The position numbers and the translations under genes were made by a program. The notes under the pieces are model-generated. The model was not told where the DNA came from, did no database searches, and saw only the letters and a list, made by a program, of their open reading frames with translations. From Aphrophora alni (taxonomy: Eukaryota > Arthropoda > Insecta > Hemiptera > Aphrophoridae), in contig OY740768.1 of assembly GCA_963513935.1 (NCBI GenBank), positions 21,699,177 through 21,763,176 of the forward strand: a DNA stretch of 64,000 nt. Reading direction: 5' to 3'. Of this stretch, positions 16,336 to 27,520 are shown one piece after another; the stretch's first letter is position 1; every line of letters starts with the position of its first letter.

Positions 16336-17120
16336 ATTACAGATTTGCCTATACAGTACCGAGAATAAAACACGCTATTTTTGAGATAAGCTATTCTCTA
16401 TTATTGTTTTTGATCCACATAAAAAAATTATAAAAGTACAATCTGTGTTTAAAAGTGTATTTATAAAATAATAAAACTAGTAATGCTAATTTAATTGTGA
16501 TATCATAATAATATAGTTCATATTTAGTTTTATTTAAACAAGAATAACCCTCTGGGACTGACATATAATGAGTACAGGATTGGCAATTACGAGAACACCT
16601 AGCTTTAAAGGTCCAATATACACTTTGTGTATATGTCCACGTAGTCTTGTGTTAGATCCCCTTCTTACATCTTTCCTATCAGTAGCTTCCGACCATACAT
16701 GACGTTATTACATACAGTATTCGATACTAGTGATATTTAATTTATTGTATTCCTTTTTCTAAAAGGCGATGTTAACTGAGAGTTTATCAACAAAGGCAAA
16801 AAGTGGTGGGAAATTGAGGAAGAGGTACCTTCACCGTAAACCATAAGGCATTTAAATTATTTTTCTATTATAAGAGACATGTTAAATTTCCGCATTCACA
16901 CAGCCCAATTCGTTATAAGTCACATGGTTTTTCGCAATGACATGTATTTTAACAATCACTAAGAGAGCTACTAAAGCTCATTTCTTAAGTTTCGGTTTGG
17001 TTGTACCCAATAATAACAATACTTTTATATAAATAAAGAAATAAGTAATTGTACCACCGATTTTATTAAAAATCATTGTTGATAAAGTCATTAAGCTACA
17101 TGGGTTTGTTCAAAATCTAT

Positions 17121-17979
17121 TGTTTTATTCCTATATACTAAAATTTTCCTACTTTTAAAGACAACATTCCAATGACTACAAAATTATACAACCTGTATTT
17201 CCATAATTTAAAAAGGGTATTTGATTGGTAAATTAACGATGTTGACTTTTTCAAGAAAATATCACTTTTGAGCTATGTTGAGCCGAAAAAGTATTTTTTT
17301 GAAATGATGTCCGACTGACATCTATGCAGTTGTCTGAAGTCTCAATATGGGAATAGAATTTGATTGTTTTTGGTTTGTTTTCATAGTTTGGCTAAATTCG
17401 GTTCTCATTTTCTTTTTGAGGAAATGAAAAATTCGATTTTTCAAAATTGGTCCAACTCTTCTCCAACGATTTATGCTAAACAAAGCTTCTAAAGAAGAAC
17501 AAACAAACCTAATGATCACCATCTTCCCTTAACAGTAGCGATTCATGAGTAATCGTTAAAAATCTAAAAATTAGTAGCCTATAATTTCTCAAAATGGGCT
17601 CTACCAATTTTTATTAAATTTCAATAAAATTTCAATAGTTTCTTAGATCAGTGTTTTAAATCGTAAGTAACAGTTCAAGAGTTATTGACAAAAACAAAGA
17701 TGAAAAGTGAGAGTTAAGAAAAATGTATTACAATCAGGGACAACGCAGGTTCTTATTATTTACACATAGTCAACATAAACCGACGTTTTAGCTCTCTCGT
17801 GACATTTTTTTTCTTTGTTTACGTGGTATGTAACCATAACTCCACCATAATATTCTGTCGCTAGTACTCTATATTATTTGATTATATTTTCAAAAAGTAA
17901 TTAGCTAAAGTAATCTAAACTAACTTATCGCCCATAAGAGATATATCGCCATGACCATGATATGAAAAACAAAAGTGGT
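17121..17979. other. AT-rich sequence, nothing recognised
   Basis: Weak resemblance of 17400-17490 to 11560-11650 ('ctccaacgatttatgctaaac' type block) suggests copy B may extend into this stretch. No gene is supported. Confidence 0.4.
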
Positions 17980-17980
17980 A

Positions 17981-18245
17981 AGCTTACAAACAGACAGGTA
18001 TTAAAATCCGATTAGCAGTTCTTGAGGCAAAAGCTTACAAACAGACTGGTATGAAAATCGGATCAGCATTTCCGTAGTAGTTAGCTTACAAACAGACATT
18101 TATGAAAATAGGATTAGCAGTTCTTGATGTACAAACTTACAAACAGACTTTTTTTTTAATCGGATCTGCAGTGTTTTCGAGTCGTTAGCTTATAAGCAGA
18201 ATAATATGAAAATCGGATCAGCAATTCTTGAAGTACAAGCTGAAA
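17981..18245 (+). repeat. Minisatellite with 51-bp period, five copies and a partial sixth
   Basis: Units begin at 17981, 18032, 18083, 18134, 18187 and 18238, so the spacing is 51, 51, 51, 53 and 51. Each carries 'agcttacaaacagac', then '.atgaaaatcggatcagca' and 'gttcttgaagtaca' or close variants. The period is a multiple of three, and the consensus reads through as a 17-residue repeat on the plus strand, although individual units contain stops and indels. Similar 'acaaacagac ... atgaaaatcggatcagc' strings are, as far as I recall, frequent in insect interspersed repeats, which suggests origin from a transposon end. Confidence 0.88.
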
Positions 18246-19344
18246 GTAATTGCGTTTTAAATATACAGAGATTGTTAAAGATATCTTCGTCATACATTTG
18301 TACAAGAAATAATTCAATAATTAAAGCAAACCAATCTAAAATAGTCTAAAAACTACAATAAACGTTACTATGTACAAGAGAAATGCTCAAAAAGTTTGAC
18401 TGCAAACATTATCTATTGATACGTAAAAATTATAAAACTTTTTACACTCTTTATTATTTAATGTTATAGATGAAAATGTAACAAGGTGGAGCAGGGTGGG
18501 CAATGCATCACCTTGGAGGGGGCAGTAAATATTGTAGTGGGAAGACCACCCCAGTGTTGCCAACGCTCAAGACATTTATCATTGCCTTTACAGACCCTAC
18601 ATTTTGTTAAATTTATTGTCTCTTAATGTACTGGTCTTCCTTTATTTAATGATATATTAACACATTATGGGATATATTAAAACAATTCCAGAGGAAATTT
18701 AAACAGTTCAAATTATTTGTGTGTTAGCCTAAATGTTAAACTAAAAACTGCATGAAAAATATGCGCCTTAATTGTTCACTGTTATAAAATTGTTGCTATA
18801 TTGTGTTTTGAAATATCTAATAACAGGGAACTCAATGAAAATACATGTATATAAAAAGATATAATTACGAATGTAATTTAAGGATTATACTTAACAGCTA
18901 AATTGTCTATAAAGCAAATAAAAATAATAAATAATATTCAATATATATAAATTTGTGATTGTCCAGAATTAAAAAAAAAACAAATTGATTCCTCCTCCTT
19001 CTAGGTGACACAGGAAGAGCGAGGAACTTTACAATTCGAACAGAATAACATATGAGTCATCATTTTAAAGGTATATGATCCAAAATTAATTTTTATATTA
19101 TTTTAATTACAAAAAGATATGAGAGAGCCAAGTGTTTTTACCATATTTTGTTAATAGGAATTATTAAAGTACCGGAATATTGTCATTAATAGGATAATAA
19201 AATCCGTCAAGATTTGGAGAGGTCAACATAAATTTGAAGTAATTTAACTTTATAACATTACTCTAATAAAATGTGGAAGACGAGAAAGTCCTAAGTTCCG
19301 AATAGTCTATTAGCCTCAGATTTGGAATATTAATTGTTCTTATT
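18246..19344. other. Unassigned, with one less AT-rich patch
   Basis: Near 18482-18600 there is a G-rich patch followed by 'ccccagtgttgccaacgctc'. I cannot assign it to a gene or an element. The remainder is AT-rich with no signal. Confidence 0.45.
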
Positions 19345-19660
19345 GTTTAAAAGCGAAAATATTCTCGGGGTCAACATCGCTAAAAACAACATAAATAAAG
19401 ACCCTCGAATACTTTATTAGCTTCAGGGTAGGTAAAGAACAAGTGTTGGTCAAGAAAGATCTGATAGGAAAGATGAAAGAGAAATATGTAACCCAAGACT
19501 ACGTGAAAAAAGTTATAGATCGAACTAGAGTCCTCGGGATTGCCAAGGCCGTACTCACTATGGATGAGCTTCTGAAGCAATGGTCGGAAGAGAACAAGAT
19601 TTGGTCAACACCTGGAAAGACGAAAGATAGTGACCTAAGCCAAAACTAGGTAAAGAAAGG
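19345..19660 (+). repeat. Dispersed family X, best-preserved member with an open frame
   Basis: The frame is open from 19395 to the stop at 19647-19649, with the first ATG at 19443. From that ATG it encodes 68 residues, rich in Lys and Glu (KKDLIGKMKEKYVTQDYVKK, then a VLGIAKAVLTMDELLKQW segment). The same sequence, in more decayed form, occurs at five other places in the window. Recurrence shows that it is a repeat and makes a transposon-encoded protein fragment more likely than a host gene. I do not recognise the family: no catalytic or zinc-binding motif is visible. Upstream of the frame the homology to 49811 extends back to about 19345. Its minus-strand open frame is a shadow. Confidence 0.6.
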
Positions 19661-20216
19661 GGTACATGGAGATTGAGATTTCCACACCCGTACTGAGATA
19701 CTAATGAGTCTCATTATCTAACCTAAAAAATTACTTTCAGCATTGCTTAAAACTTCTCAATTATATTAAATGATTTGAAAATTTTTCTGTGTTTTATACA
19801 TTGTAATCAAGGTCACTGACACAACTGGGCCCATAATAACAAATATTAAAATTTAATGTTAATAATTAATCCCTAAGTTGAAACAATAACCACATGTGGA
19901 ATGTAACCATTTTTTTTAAAATTATTCATTCTATAAAATTTTAATATCAGTTTAATACAATGGATATGTATTATAGATTACGGTACTTCCCCCTAATATT
20001 AAATTATTGGGTGTTATACTGGTTAGTAACTTAATAATAGAGGTTGTATGCTAGCGGAGTGGTAACCTAACTGTTTATCGGGGTAAAGATCGTTTTATCC
20101 CCTTATCATACGTTTAGCACGAGACCTAATCATCACTCCAAGTGAAATTTAACGAATCGTATTCAGCCTTATTTCCTGTAATGTAGCGGATTTTTTTCCA
20201 GTTTTTAGTTCCATTT

Positions 20217-20540
20217 CTATAATTCAAACAATTTATTTCTACATTTCTGTGACTGATAGGAATGTCCGATAGCGATAAGTGCTAGGGAAGTAAATCTGTT
20301 TTCAACGATTCAATAGAAATTTCTTTGTAAACTCTTAGATCCATATATTATAACGACGAAAATATGTACAGCGTGCATTACTGAAAAATAAACAAGCAAC
20401 AAAGATGTCCAGGATATGACCACACTCACACGGCGGTGCTTGGGATCGTTATAGAAGCATTTCACGCAAGATTGCGTCAGTGGAAAATCGTAATCGAACA
20501 TCTCATGTACGAAAAACATTTTATCTTCAAACGTTTCCAT
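20217..20540 (-). pseudogene. Possible insect chemoreceptor (odorant-receptor-like) N-terminal fragment
   Basis: A minus-strand frame starts with ATG at 20540 and reads about 37 mostly polar residues containing FDYDFPLTQSCVKCFYNDP. A hydrophobic stretch follows (ISWTSLLLVYFSVMHAVHIF), which would be a first membrane segment. A TGA stops it at 20310-20312. The same frame then continues for 30 codons (IVENRFTSLALIAIGHSYQS then QKCRNKLFEL), which has the look of the second membrane segment and following loop of seven-transmembrane insect odorant receptors. Base composition is less AT-rich than in the flanks. Alternatively, a GTGAGT at about 20428 could be a splice donor ending a 37-codon exon. 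No later exons were found, so this is a fragment or chance; the assignment is by pattern only. Confidence 0.35.
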
Positions 20541-21799
20541 TTCCTTTTCATCTTACATCGCCCTCGCCTTACAACTTACAAATGTTAAAATGACTTCTAA
20601 CAAAATGTGACATGCAGTTCTATAAGTCTACAATAGGTTCACTTCCGAACAAGACAGAAGTCTTATTAAAGGAATTCTAGATCATTGAAGAAAGAGGTTA
20701 ATTAAACAGCATAAACAACTATTAAAGCGTTCGTAGATACATTATTTATGGACATTCCGACATTACTTGATATTTTGTTTTGACTGAGAGAGGATTTAAA
20801 AACTTCAGTTAATTTAATACGTCTTAATTTAAAGTATCGTTAAAAGAGGGACCATTATAATATTATTACTTTCCTACCCAAATTACGTATCTATAAACAA
20901 GATTCAGAAATTTTTAATAAGGTGCTTTGAACTGTCTGAAAAATCATTGTTAAAGGTATTGGGTAATAATGATTTATATTATTGTAAATTTTATTCGGTT
21001 ATTCGTTTTATGTTAGCACTTTTAACGTGGACATTGTATAGGTTTTTAATTTGATAATGAAATGTTTTTAGAAAGAATACGTTCTAGATAAATTAAAATA
21101 TAACTCCCCAAAAACAAAATGAAGTTGGCATAAAATGGCTCTACTGTAAATATTGGTTGCATGACAGGGTTGAGTAGGTAATATGATATCGCCCACTACT
21201 TGTTAGACTTTTCAATAAAACATATAATTTTTAGATAGCAGTATGGAAATATTTATGATAATATGTTCAATGACTGACCTTCAGAATCCATTCAAGCGTA
21301 CCTTATTAGAACAGGTGTGTTTAATATCAGGTTAGGTTCCATATCAAGGATATATCTTTGCTACTGAAGTAATATGATCCTTCACAAAGGAAGACACGTG
21401 TACGACAGGATTTTCCTGAAGCTCTACCGATGTTTTTTGTGTTCACTTCCTATCTAGGCGAAATCAAAACACTACCGCACCTGTTTTATTTAACAATGGA
21501 TTCGGTTTGATTCATGTCCACTAGGCTTGAGTAATGGGTTCACTAACGCTTCAACTCTTTTGATTTATATAGCACAGTTTAATAAATAACATTCGTTTGT
21601 AAATTTGATACCTAGCCTTGTTCGTTTGCTACCACGTCTATGTTTTTTATAATTGTGTACGAATTGGAATTATTTTAATGAATTCAGTTTTAAAATCATA
21701 TTTTAATTACACAAATAAAAGTTGTGTAATTATTAATATTTTGGTTTTATTATGGGATTTTTTCTTTTTGTTTAAAGGGAACGAAATTTTCTGTCTTCT
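20541..21799. other. Unassigned sequence
   Basis: No supported exon, repeat or RNA gene. 21300-21560 is slightly less AT-rich but has no sustained frame. Confidence 0.5.
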
Positions 21800-22010
21800 T
21801 TTCCTTATAAATAAATTAAGAAAAGAACATAAAATAAAGACCCTTAGCTCCGATAATCTAACAGCATCAAGATCAAAAAAGAACAATAGTTGGTAAGGAG
21901 AGACTTGATATCAAAGATGAATTAGAGAGACCTATTCCAATATGAAAAAGGGCAAATCCAGTTAAGTCCCTCAAGATTTCCAAGGCTGTACTCAAAGTCA
22001 TCCTTTGAGT
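21800..22010 (+). repeat. Dispersed family X, fragment
   Basis: Shares 'agaacataaaataaagaccct', 'ctaacagcatcaagatcaaa', 'ggtaaggagagacttgatat' and 'caagatttccaaggctgtact' with the 19.4 kb member in the same order. The frame is broken. Confidence 0.68.
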
Positions 22011-24985
22011 AATATACCCTATACGTTTATTTCTATACCTAAAATGTATGTTTTTGAAAAATTTATCGTTCCTGTTAAATGTTTCCTTTTATAAAATATA
22101 TCGATATATCTGCCGAACGGACTTTCTGAAATGCCTATTATATATTAAGACCTGTAATATAACCTACAAATCCTAAATTATCAACGATAAGACGGAACTT
22201 GGACTAGGTTTTATTTTAGTGCTGGAGAACAGATGATCTGAATTGGATAACATCTGCCTAAATAAGGGATATAGAAGCGCAGATAAGACGTAAATAGCAA
22301 AAAACAAACACATATCTAAAGAAGTTAAACGTCAGTTGAAACAGAGAGGAACAGCATGATTTAAATTTGACGATGAACTGATGTTCATGGAATTTCTGTT
22401 AACTTAAAGGGATAAAAATGTTTCACATAATAAACTCCCAAAAACCAAATATTACTTTCATTGCTTAATTATCTCTTTGTTTGAAAGTAAAAATGTCTAA
22501 ACTGTCAACTTTTACTATTTTCAATTATTCCGTTAATTTACTAATGTTATAATATTTTTTTACTAACACTTAAATAATTATCACAATAATGTCAATAACA
22601 GATTGTAACACGAGTAAAACTTCAAAACTCCAAAAGGCGTAAACGTACCCAATATAATAATCTAAATAGACATATCAGATTCTTATTGAGGATATGATTT
22701 GTCGAGAAATTTGTCTTAAATGAAATGCCCTAACTCTATAAATATCACATAAATTTCCAAAAGACACTATAAGTAAAATGACCTATTTTTTTTACAAGTA
22801 GTGCTAAATTATTTCTCATAAATCTTGGCTGAAGCCTTCCGATAATATTATTTTCAAAATTAAAGCAGATCTCAAAAAAACCAAATCGTACATAACTACA
22901 TAATGTTTTTTTTTCCTGAACAGTGAATGTACCACTTCGCAAATTTATTTATCTTATCTCTGTTCAAAATATATTGTACAAACTAAATTTTACCCGGTCA
23001 AAATAGCTCCTATAATTACTGTACAAGACAAGTATATTTAAATTATTAATAAATTACAAGTAAAAAGGTTACTGTTATACAAGGCTAGTATTTTAAAATG
23101 TTTTTTTTTTTTAATTACATGTGATGCGGGGTCACGAATAGTGTTATCAACAAGAACTGCACACAGCGTGCACAATCAATAAATGAACTATTACCGAGGA
23201 CATTTCATTAAATTTCAGCTTCTGTTGTTCAAATAACATACTTTTATTATTTACAAAGTTTGATAATAAAGAGAAATTACATAAAATTATAATATATTTA
23301 TTAAAACTACTAAATCCTTTGATACATTGATACATTATTATTTTTAATAGAATTTTGTTTTTTCATGATATTTTCCATTTATGTTTATTTATTTATAATT
23401 GGTAAATTTATAATTTATAAAGACCTGCCTTCTTTAATTTTATTTTTATGTTCAAACATAATAAATTGTAGGCTATACAATTTTAATTACGAATTTGAAA
23501 TTTAGAAAGCATATGTATTTGAAAGACTAAAAAACATAATTTATTTTAAATTACTACTAAATAAAAATAATAAAGTCGTACAATATGTTTTCCTTTGAAC
23601 AGATGGTGAAAAATATGAACATATTAATTTTTACTTTAAACATTTTATTATAATTTGAGTAATATGTACAACAAAAGTAATTTTCTTCAGAAATAAACAC
23701 GATGAAATTTAATAGGTCAAACGAAAGACATATTATAGTTAAATGGTTATTTTCTTCATATAAGATTTAATAACATTTCACTGTCGGGTAGATTCTTTGT
23801 AGAAAAATATGGTGATATAAACGATGTTGGACAGAATGCAACCAAGTGTATTCATGTGTCACGGCATAGTACAATACTCGAGAGAGTAAACTACAACATC
23901 GTCCTTGTTTTTTATACAAAGAGACTTCGGATCCTGTTTGACACAAATAAGTTCAATTAACGACAATTCCACATAATTCTAAATGAACCTTTTCCAACAC
24001 TCGTGCTTTTATTGTGTTGTTTCATAGTGCCGTTTCCAAGAAGTTGAAGACCATCATGGTACCTACCCAACCCCATTGTACAATGTAAAACACGAAGATC
24101 CTCTTAACGTAATGCATAAAAGTTGGTTTCTTGGTGCTTAACGGAAATTTTAAACCGTATTGGTGGATCAAACAGTCTTGTTAAGTAAAGTAGATTTCTT
24201 TAAAACAGTTGATATATATATATATATTTTCTGAACCTAGTAATAGTAATATATCACTACTTCCTTGACGATATGAAGGAGTCCCCCCTCATTTCCTTGT
24301 AGGCCTACTGGATATCGTAACTATACGAATATCATATTTCCTTCGGAGGTTAGAGTTTTTAATTATATTTTGACATAAGTTTGCTATATGTTATCATAAA
24401 AGAAAGGGGTTGGTATCAATACCTAAATAATTTAAATTTGCAAATTTGTATCTGATATAGTCTGTTATAAGTTGATTATTTCACTCACATTTTTAATTTG
24501 ATTTTTCTTCGATTTCAGTAGGGTTTTACATGAGTACACAAATTTCCTCTATACAAAATTTCATGTTCCTGTCTCAAGTTTGTTAGCAGCTCTCATGCCT
24601 ACCTACAAACGATCTCTATTGCCTTAGACCATGAAATTTGAAGATTGGTCAAATAACGGATGTCAATATTTTGGTGATTAAGATACCTGCGATAATTTAA
24701 CACTTATTTATATGACGAGGTAGATTAATTTATTGACTCATTAACAATTTTATCTTCCGTTTTTGTATAATTATTAGTTTTCGAAAGATTGTAATTTTAA
24801 TTTTTTTTTTACCCATGGGACGTTCAACTATAGGACGAAAACTCCAGTCAACTACAGGTTCAATTCATAACTTTCCTTACACTTTCTAAGAATATATTGA
24901 AAACATTTTGTCACATTAAATATAATATTAAATAGTTTTCAAAATTTGAATTAAAAACAATTTATGCTAAGGACCTTAGGTATTC
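22011..24985. other. Long AT-rich stretch without recognised genes
   Basis: Contains a short (TA)n at 24211-24228, a TAGGCCTA octamer at 24300, and T runs near 23100 and 24800. Nothing else is supported. A patch at 24500-24660 has mixed composition but no open frame of note. Confidence 0.5.
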
Positions 24986-25200
24986 CATTTTAATAAATAA
25001 AACACTTTTATTTTTTAGTATAACCACAAACTTATTTAAACCTGCCGACCATGGTTTCGCTAGTTACAGGATTGTCATGGTATTTTAGAAATTGTTGTAA
25101 AATACCTTGGCAAATGTTGTAAATAGCGAAACCATGGTCGGCAATTTTCAATAAATTTGTGGTTATACTAAAAAATAAAATTGTTTTATTTATTAAATTG
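24986..25200. mobile_element. Fold-back element made of two inverted Penelope-like 3' ends
   Basis: Two arms of about 75 bp face each other. The left arm (24988-25062) and the reverse complement of the right arm (25121-25196) share 'ttttattttttagtataaccac', 'tgccgaccatggtttcgct' and flanking bases with few differences. A second, inner inverted pair ('ggtatttta' / 'taaaatacc', 25078-25106) lies in the spacer. Each arm, read outward, contains GCGAAACCATGGTCGGC, which fits the GAAA - very short stem III - GUC^ part of a minimal type I hammerhead ribozyme. The same block follows the GIY-YIG endonuclease remnant at 52.1 kb, so the arms are probably 3' ends of one Penelope-like family. The CTGANGA half of the ribozyme is not intact in either arm. 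Confidence 0.6.
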
Positions 25201-25536
25201 GAAACTATTATATTATATCGTCCGTACCCCAAAATCATCAAAAATGTAAACTAATTTTTACAAAGGCATAAATAAAATATTTGCGTTGCAAATTCTAAAT
25301 CCGCTCTATTACAATCAAAGATAGTTCCTCTCAACATATGATGACACAATATTAAATAGAAAACAATTAAGTAGTGTTGAAAATGAAATTAGGGATTTCT
25401 TATTTCCAAGTAACAAAAAATAGCTACATTGTACGCTATCGATTACAAATAAAATAAAAGTTTAGTACTAAAGTTTTAACCCCTTCTTTTAAGGTAAATT
25501 ATTTGACTATAGTAATTATAATAATTATGGCAAAAT

Positions 25537-25673
25537 GTAAACAACTTTATATATCTTACCGTCTAATAATCATATTTATCGTCTTCACCACTACGACGTT
25601 TTGTCTTCCATTGATTTTCAAGGAACACGATAAATATCCGTTCAATTAGACGGCAAGTTATATAAGTTACATA
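25537..25673. mobile_element. Short fold-back (MITE-like) element
   Basis: Left arm from 25543 reads 'aactttatatatcttaccgt', then 'ctaataatcatatttatcgt'. The reverse complement of the right arm reads 'aacttatataacttgccgtc', then 'taattgaacggatatttatc'. Arms of about 45 bp are separated by a loop of about 40 bases. There is no coding capacity. The form is that of a small nonautonomous DNA transposon or palindromic repeat. No target-site duplication could be fixed by eye. Confidence 0.55.
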
Positions 25674-26040
25674 AATAACAATAGTCGGAATAGCAAGTAC
25701 AAATAATAGTATATTTATTTTGTATGTAAGGTTTGTTATATTTTATTATTAATAAATCACATAGTTTCAGTTATTAATTTTTTTTCGACTTACACCCATA
25801 TGTGTCAATATATGTCCAATTGAAAGACTTACAATAACTACATCTCAACTCTACCACGACGTTGAACAGAAAAGTTGTGATGAGGGGATGGATAAAAACC
25901 CTTCACACTCTGGTGCCTCGATTGCGGAAATGTTTATCGAATCTGTAGAGTGCAAGATGCATTTTGTGTAGATAAATTATTATGATTATGTGATTTTATT
26001 AAAGTTTTTCCAAAAAAATATCATTCATATTTTATAACCA

Positions 26041-26130
26041 ATGATATGGGTATCAAAAGATGCAGAATTGAAAAAGGGAGTAAACCCTGAAAAAATCATT
26101 TTGAATATAACTCTTATAGTTTCTGAGTAA
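26041..26130 (+). repeat. Local repeat family Z, copy 1
   Basis: Core 'gatgcagaattgaaaa', then 'gggagtaaaccctgaaaaaa', then 'tcattttgaa'. Four copies of this core lie in the same orientation between 26.0 and 27.5 kb. Confidence 0.75.
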
Positions 26131-26279
26131 TTAATTCTAGAAAACCGTCAATATTCAAACTTTTAAAAATCGTTTTTAGGTCAAAAAGTGAGTTTTTTTA
26201 TTGTTTTTATAACCTAATGGAAGCAGAATTAAATTTGGCGTCAAGGCGTGCTATTACAATTTCAAATTGTTTAAAGTTT

Positions 26280-26430
26280 CCCATTTTTATTTAGTTTTTA
26301 ATAAAAATTTCAACATTTAACAATACCAACGTTATGCACATCAAAAGATGCAGAATTGAAGAGAGAGTTAACCCTGAAAAAATCACTTTGAAATCTTAAA
26401 AGGGTTTACGAGAAATTGCAGTATAATTGT
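26280..26430 (+). repeat. Local repeat family Z, copy 2
   Basis: The core matches copy 1. The match to copy 4 also extends about 60 bases upstream ('tttatttagtttttaataaa', 'caacatttaacaataccaa'), so the full unit is at least about 150 bp. Confidence 0.78.
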
Positions 26431-26454
26431 TTTCCAAACAAATCATAATTTTTC

Positions 26455-26560
26455 TAAAGCAATGATATGTTTCTCCTATGATGCAGAATTGAAAAGAGAG
26501 TAAACCCTGAAAAATTCATTTTGAAATCTCAAATGGTTTATGAGAGTTTGCAGTTTTTAT
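26455..26560 (+). repeat. Local repeat family Z, copy 3
   Basis: Core 'gatgcagaattgaaaagaga', then 'gtaaaccctgaaaaattcat' and 'gaaatctcaaatggttta'. It begins about 120 bp after the copy 2 core. Confidence 0.75.
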
Positions 26561-27225
26561 GTGCCAGATTTTAACACTTCGAGTTTCGCCACTTGTAATC
26601 CCTTTTTTAAACGTCTTAGCTCCTTTACAAGCTTCATGTACGTCTGTAAGCTTACGATCCTGAAACTTATCTCCAAGTAAATAAAGCTTAACTCCAAGAA
26701 AATTATAAACCCCTTTAGAGTTGTGAAAAGAACTAAGTTTTTTTACTTTCTCTTTTTATTGTGTTGTTTCAGGAGTTTTTATATTGCTCAAATTTTCTCA
26801 CTCACCCATCTCCAAAATCAACAGAATATATTCCATTCAAACAATTTCAGTTAGGGCGTTGTCAAATAAACAAAACAAAAACATACATGCCTCCGTCGAA
26901 AAAAGTATTTACATTTATAAATAGAGCTATTTTTCGTGTGCAGTGAATTCGCAAATACCTGCTTCAATCAATTTTGGAATCGTGCAACAATAAAACAACT
27001 TTCGTTAGGTTAATAATATAGGCGCCTGCCTAAAGGGAGTTATGCAATTTACGTTACATTTTGTATTGTTGATTGCCTACCGTGGAAAATTGAAAAAATA
27101 AAATTAATAAATAAATTAAAAACCATGATTAAATACTATTTTGTATTTTATGTTTGCTATTATTATGTTTTGTACAAATATGAACTATTACATTAGAAAA
27201 GAAGAAAGTGCAAATTTCACAGCGG

Positions 27226-27240
27226 TTTTTTTTTTTTTTT
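27226..27240. repeat. Poly-T run
   Basis: Fifteen T residues in a row. Confidence 0.95.
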
Positions 27241-27364
27241 CAAATCGAAAATATCTCTTACATTTTCTGAGTAAGTAATTTGAATAAACAGGCAATTTTC
27301 AATTTTTTCAAAATCGTAAGGGGTCCCTTTACCATTTTTTTAGGTCGAAATTTTTTGATATTTT

Positions 27365-27520
27365 CTCGATTTTATCTAGTTTTTTAATAAAAAAATTCAA
27401 CATTCAACAATACCAAAGATATACATATCAAAAGATGCAGAATTGAAGAGAGAGAAAACCCTGAAAAAATCACTTTGAAATCTCAAAGGGTTTACGATAA
27501 TTTGCAGTTTTAAAATAAAT
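27365..27520 (+). repeat. Local repeat family Z, copy 4
   Basis: Long match to copy 2, from 'ttttatctagttttttaata' through the core to 'tctcaaagggtttacgataa'. Together with the three copies 1 kb away it points to a local duplication or repeated insertion. Confidence 0.78.

Larger units (their letters stand above)
11864..17120 (+). repeat. Copy B of the diverged tandem duplication of over 5 kb
   Basis: Colinear with copy A (6316-11500) and beginning within a few hundred bases of its end, as expected for a tandem duplication. Copy B carries an extra 1.8 kb or so between 12450 and 14850, including two family X fragments, and lacks the stretch equivalent to 8690-9680, so its RNase H block directly abuts the thrice-repeated block at 15890-15898. 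The high divergence indicates an old event. Confidence 0.68.

Noticed and set aside
20040..20130. tRNA-like string 'ctagcggagtggtaacc' with a hairpin-like region after it
   Set aside because: No B box at the right distance and no acceptor or anticodon stem could be folded.
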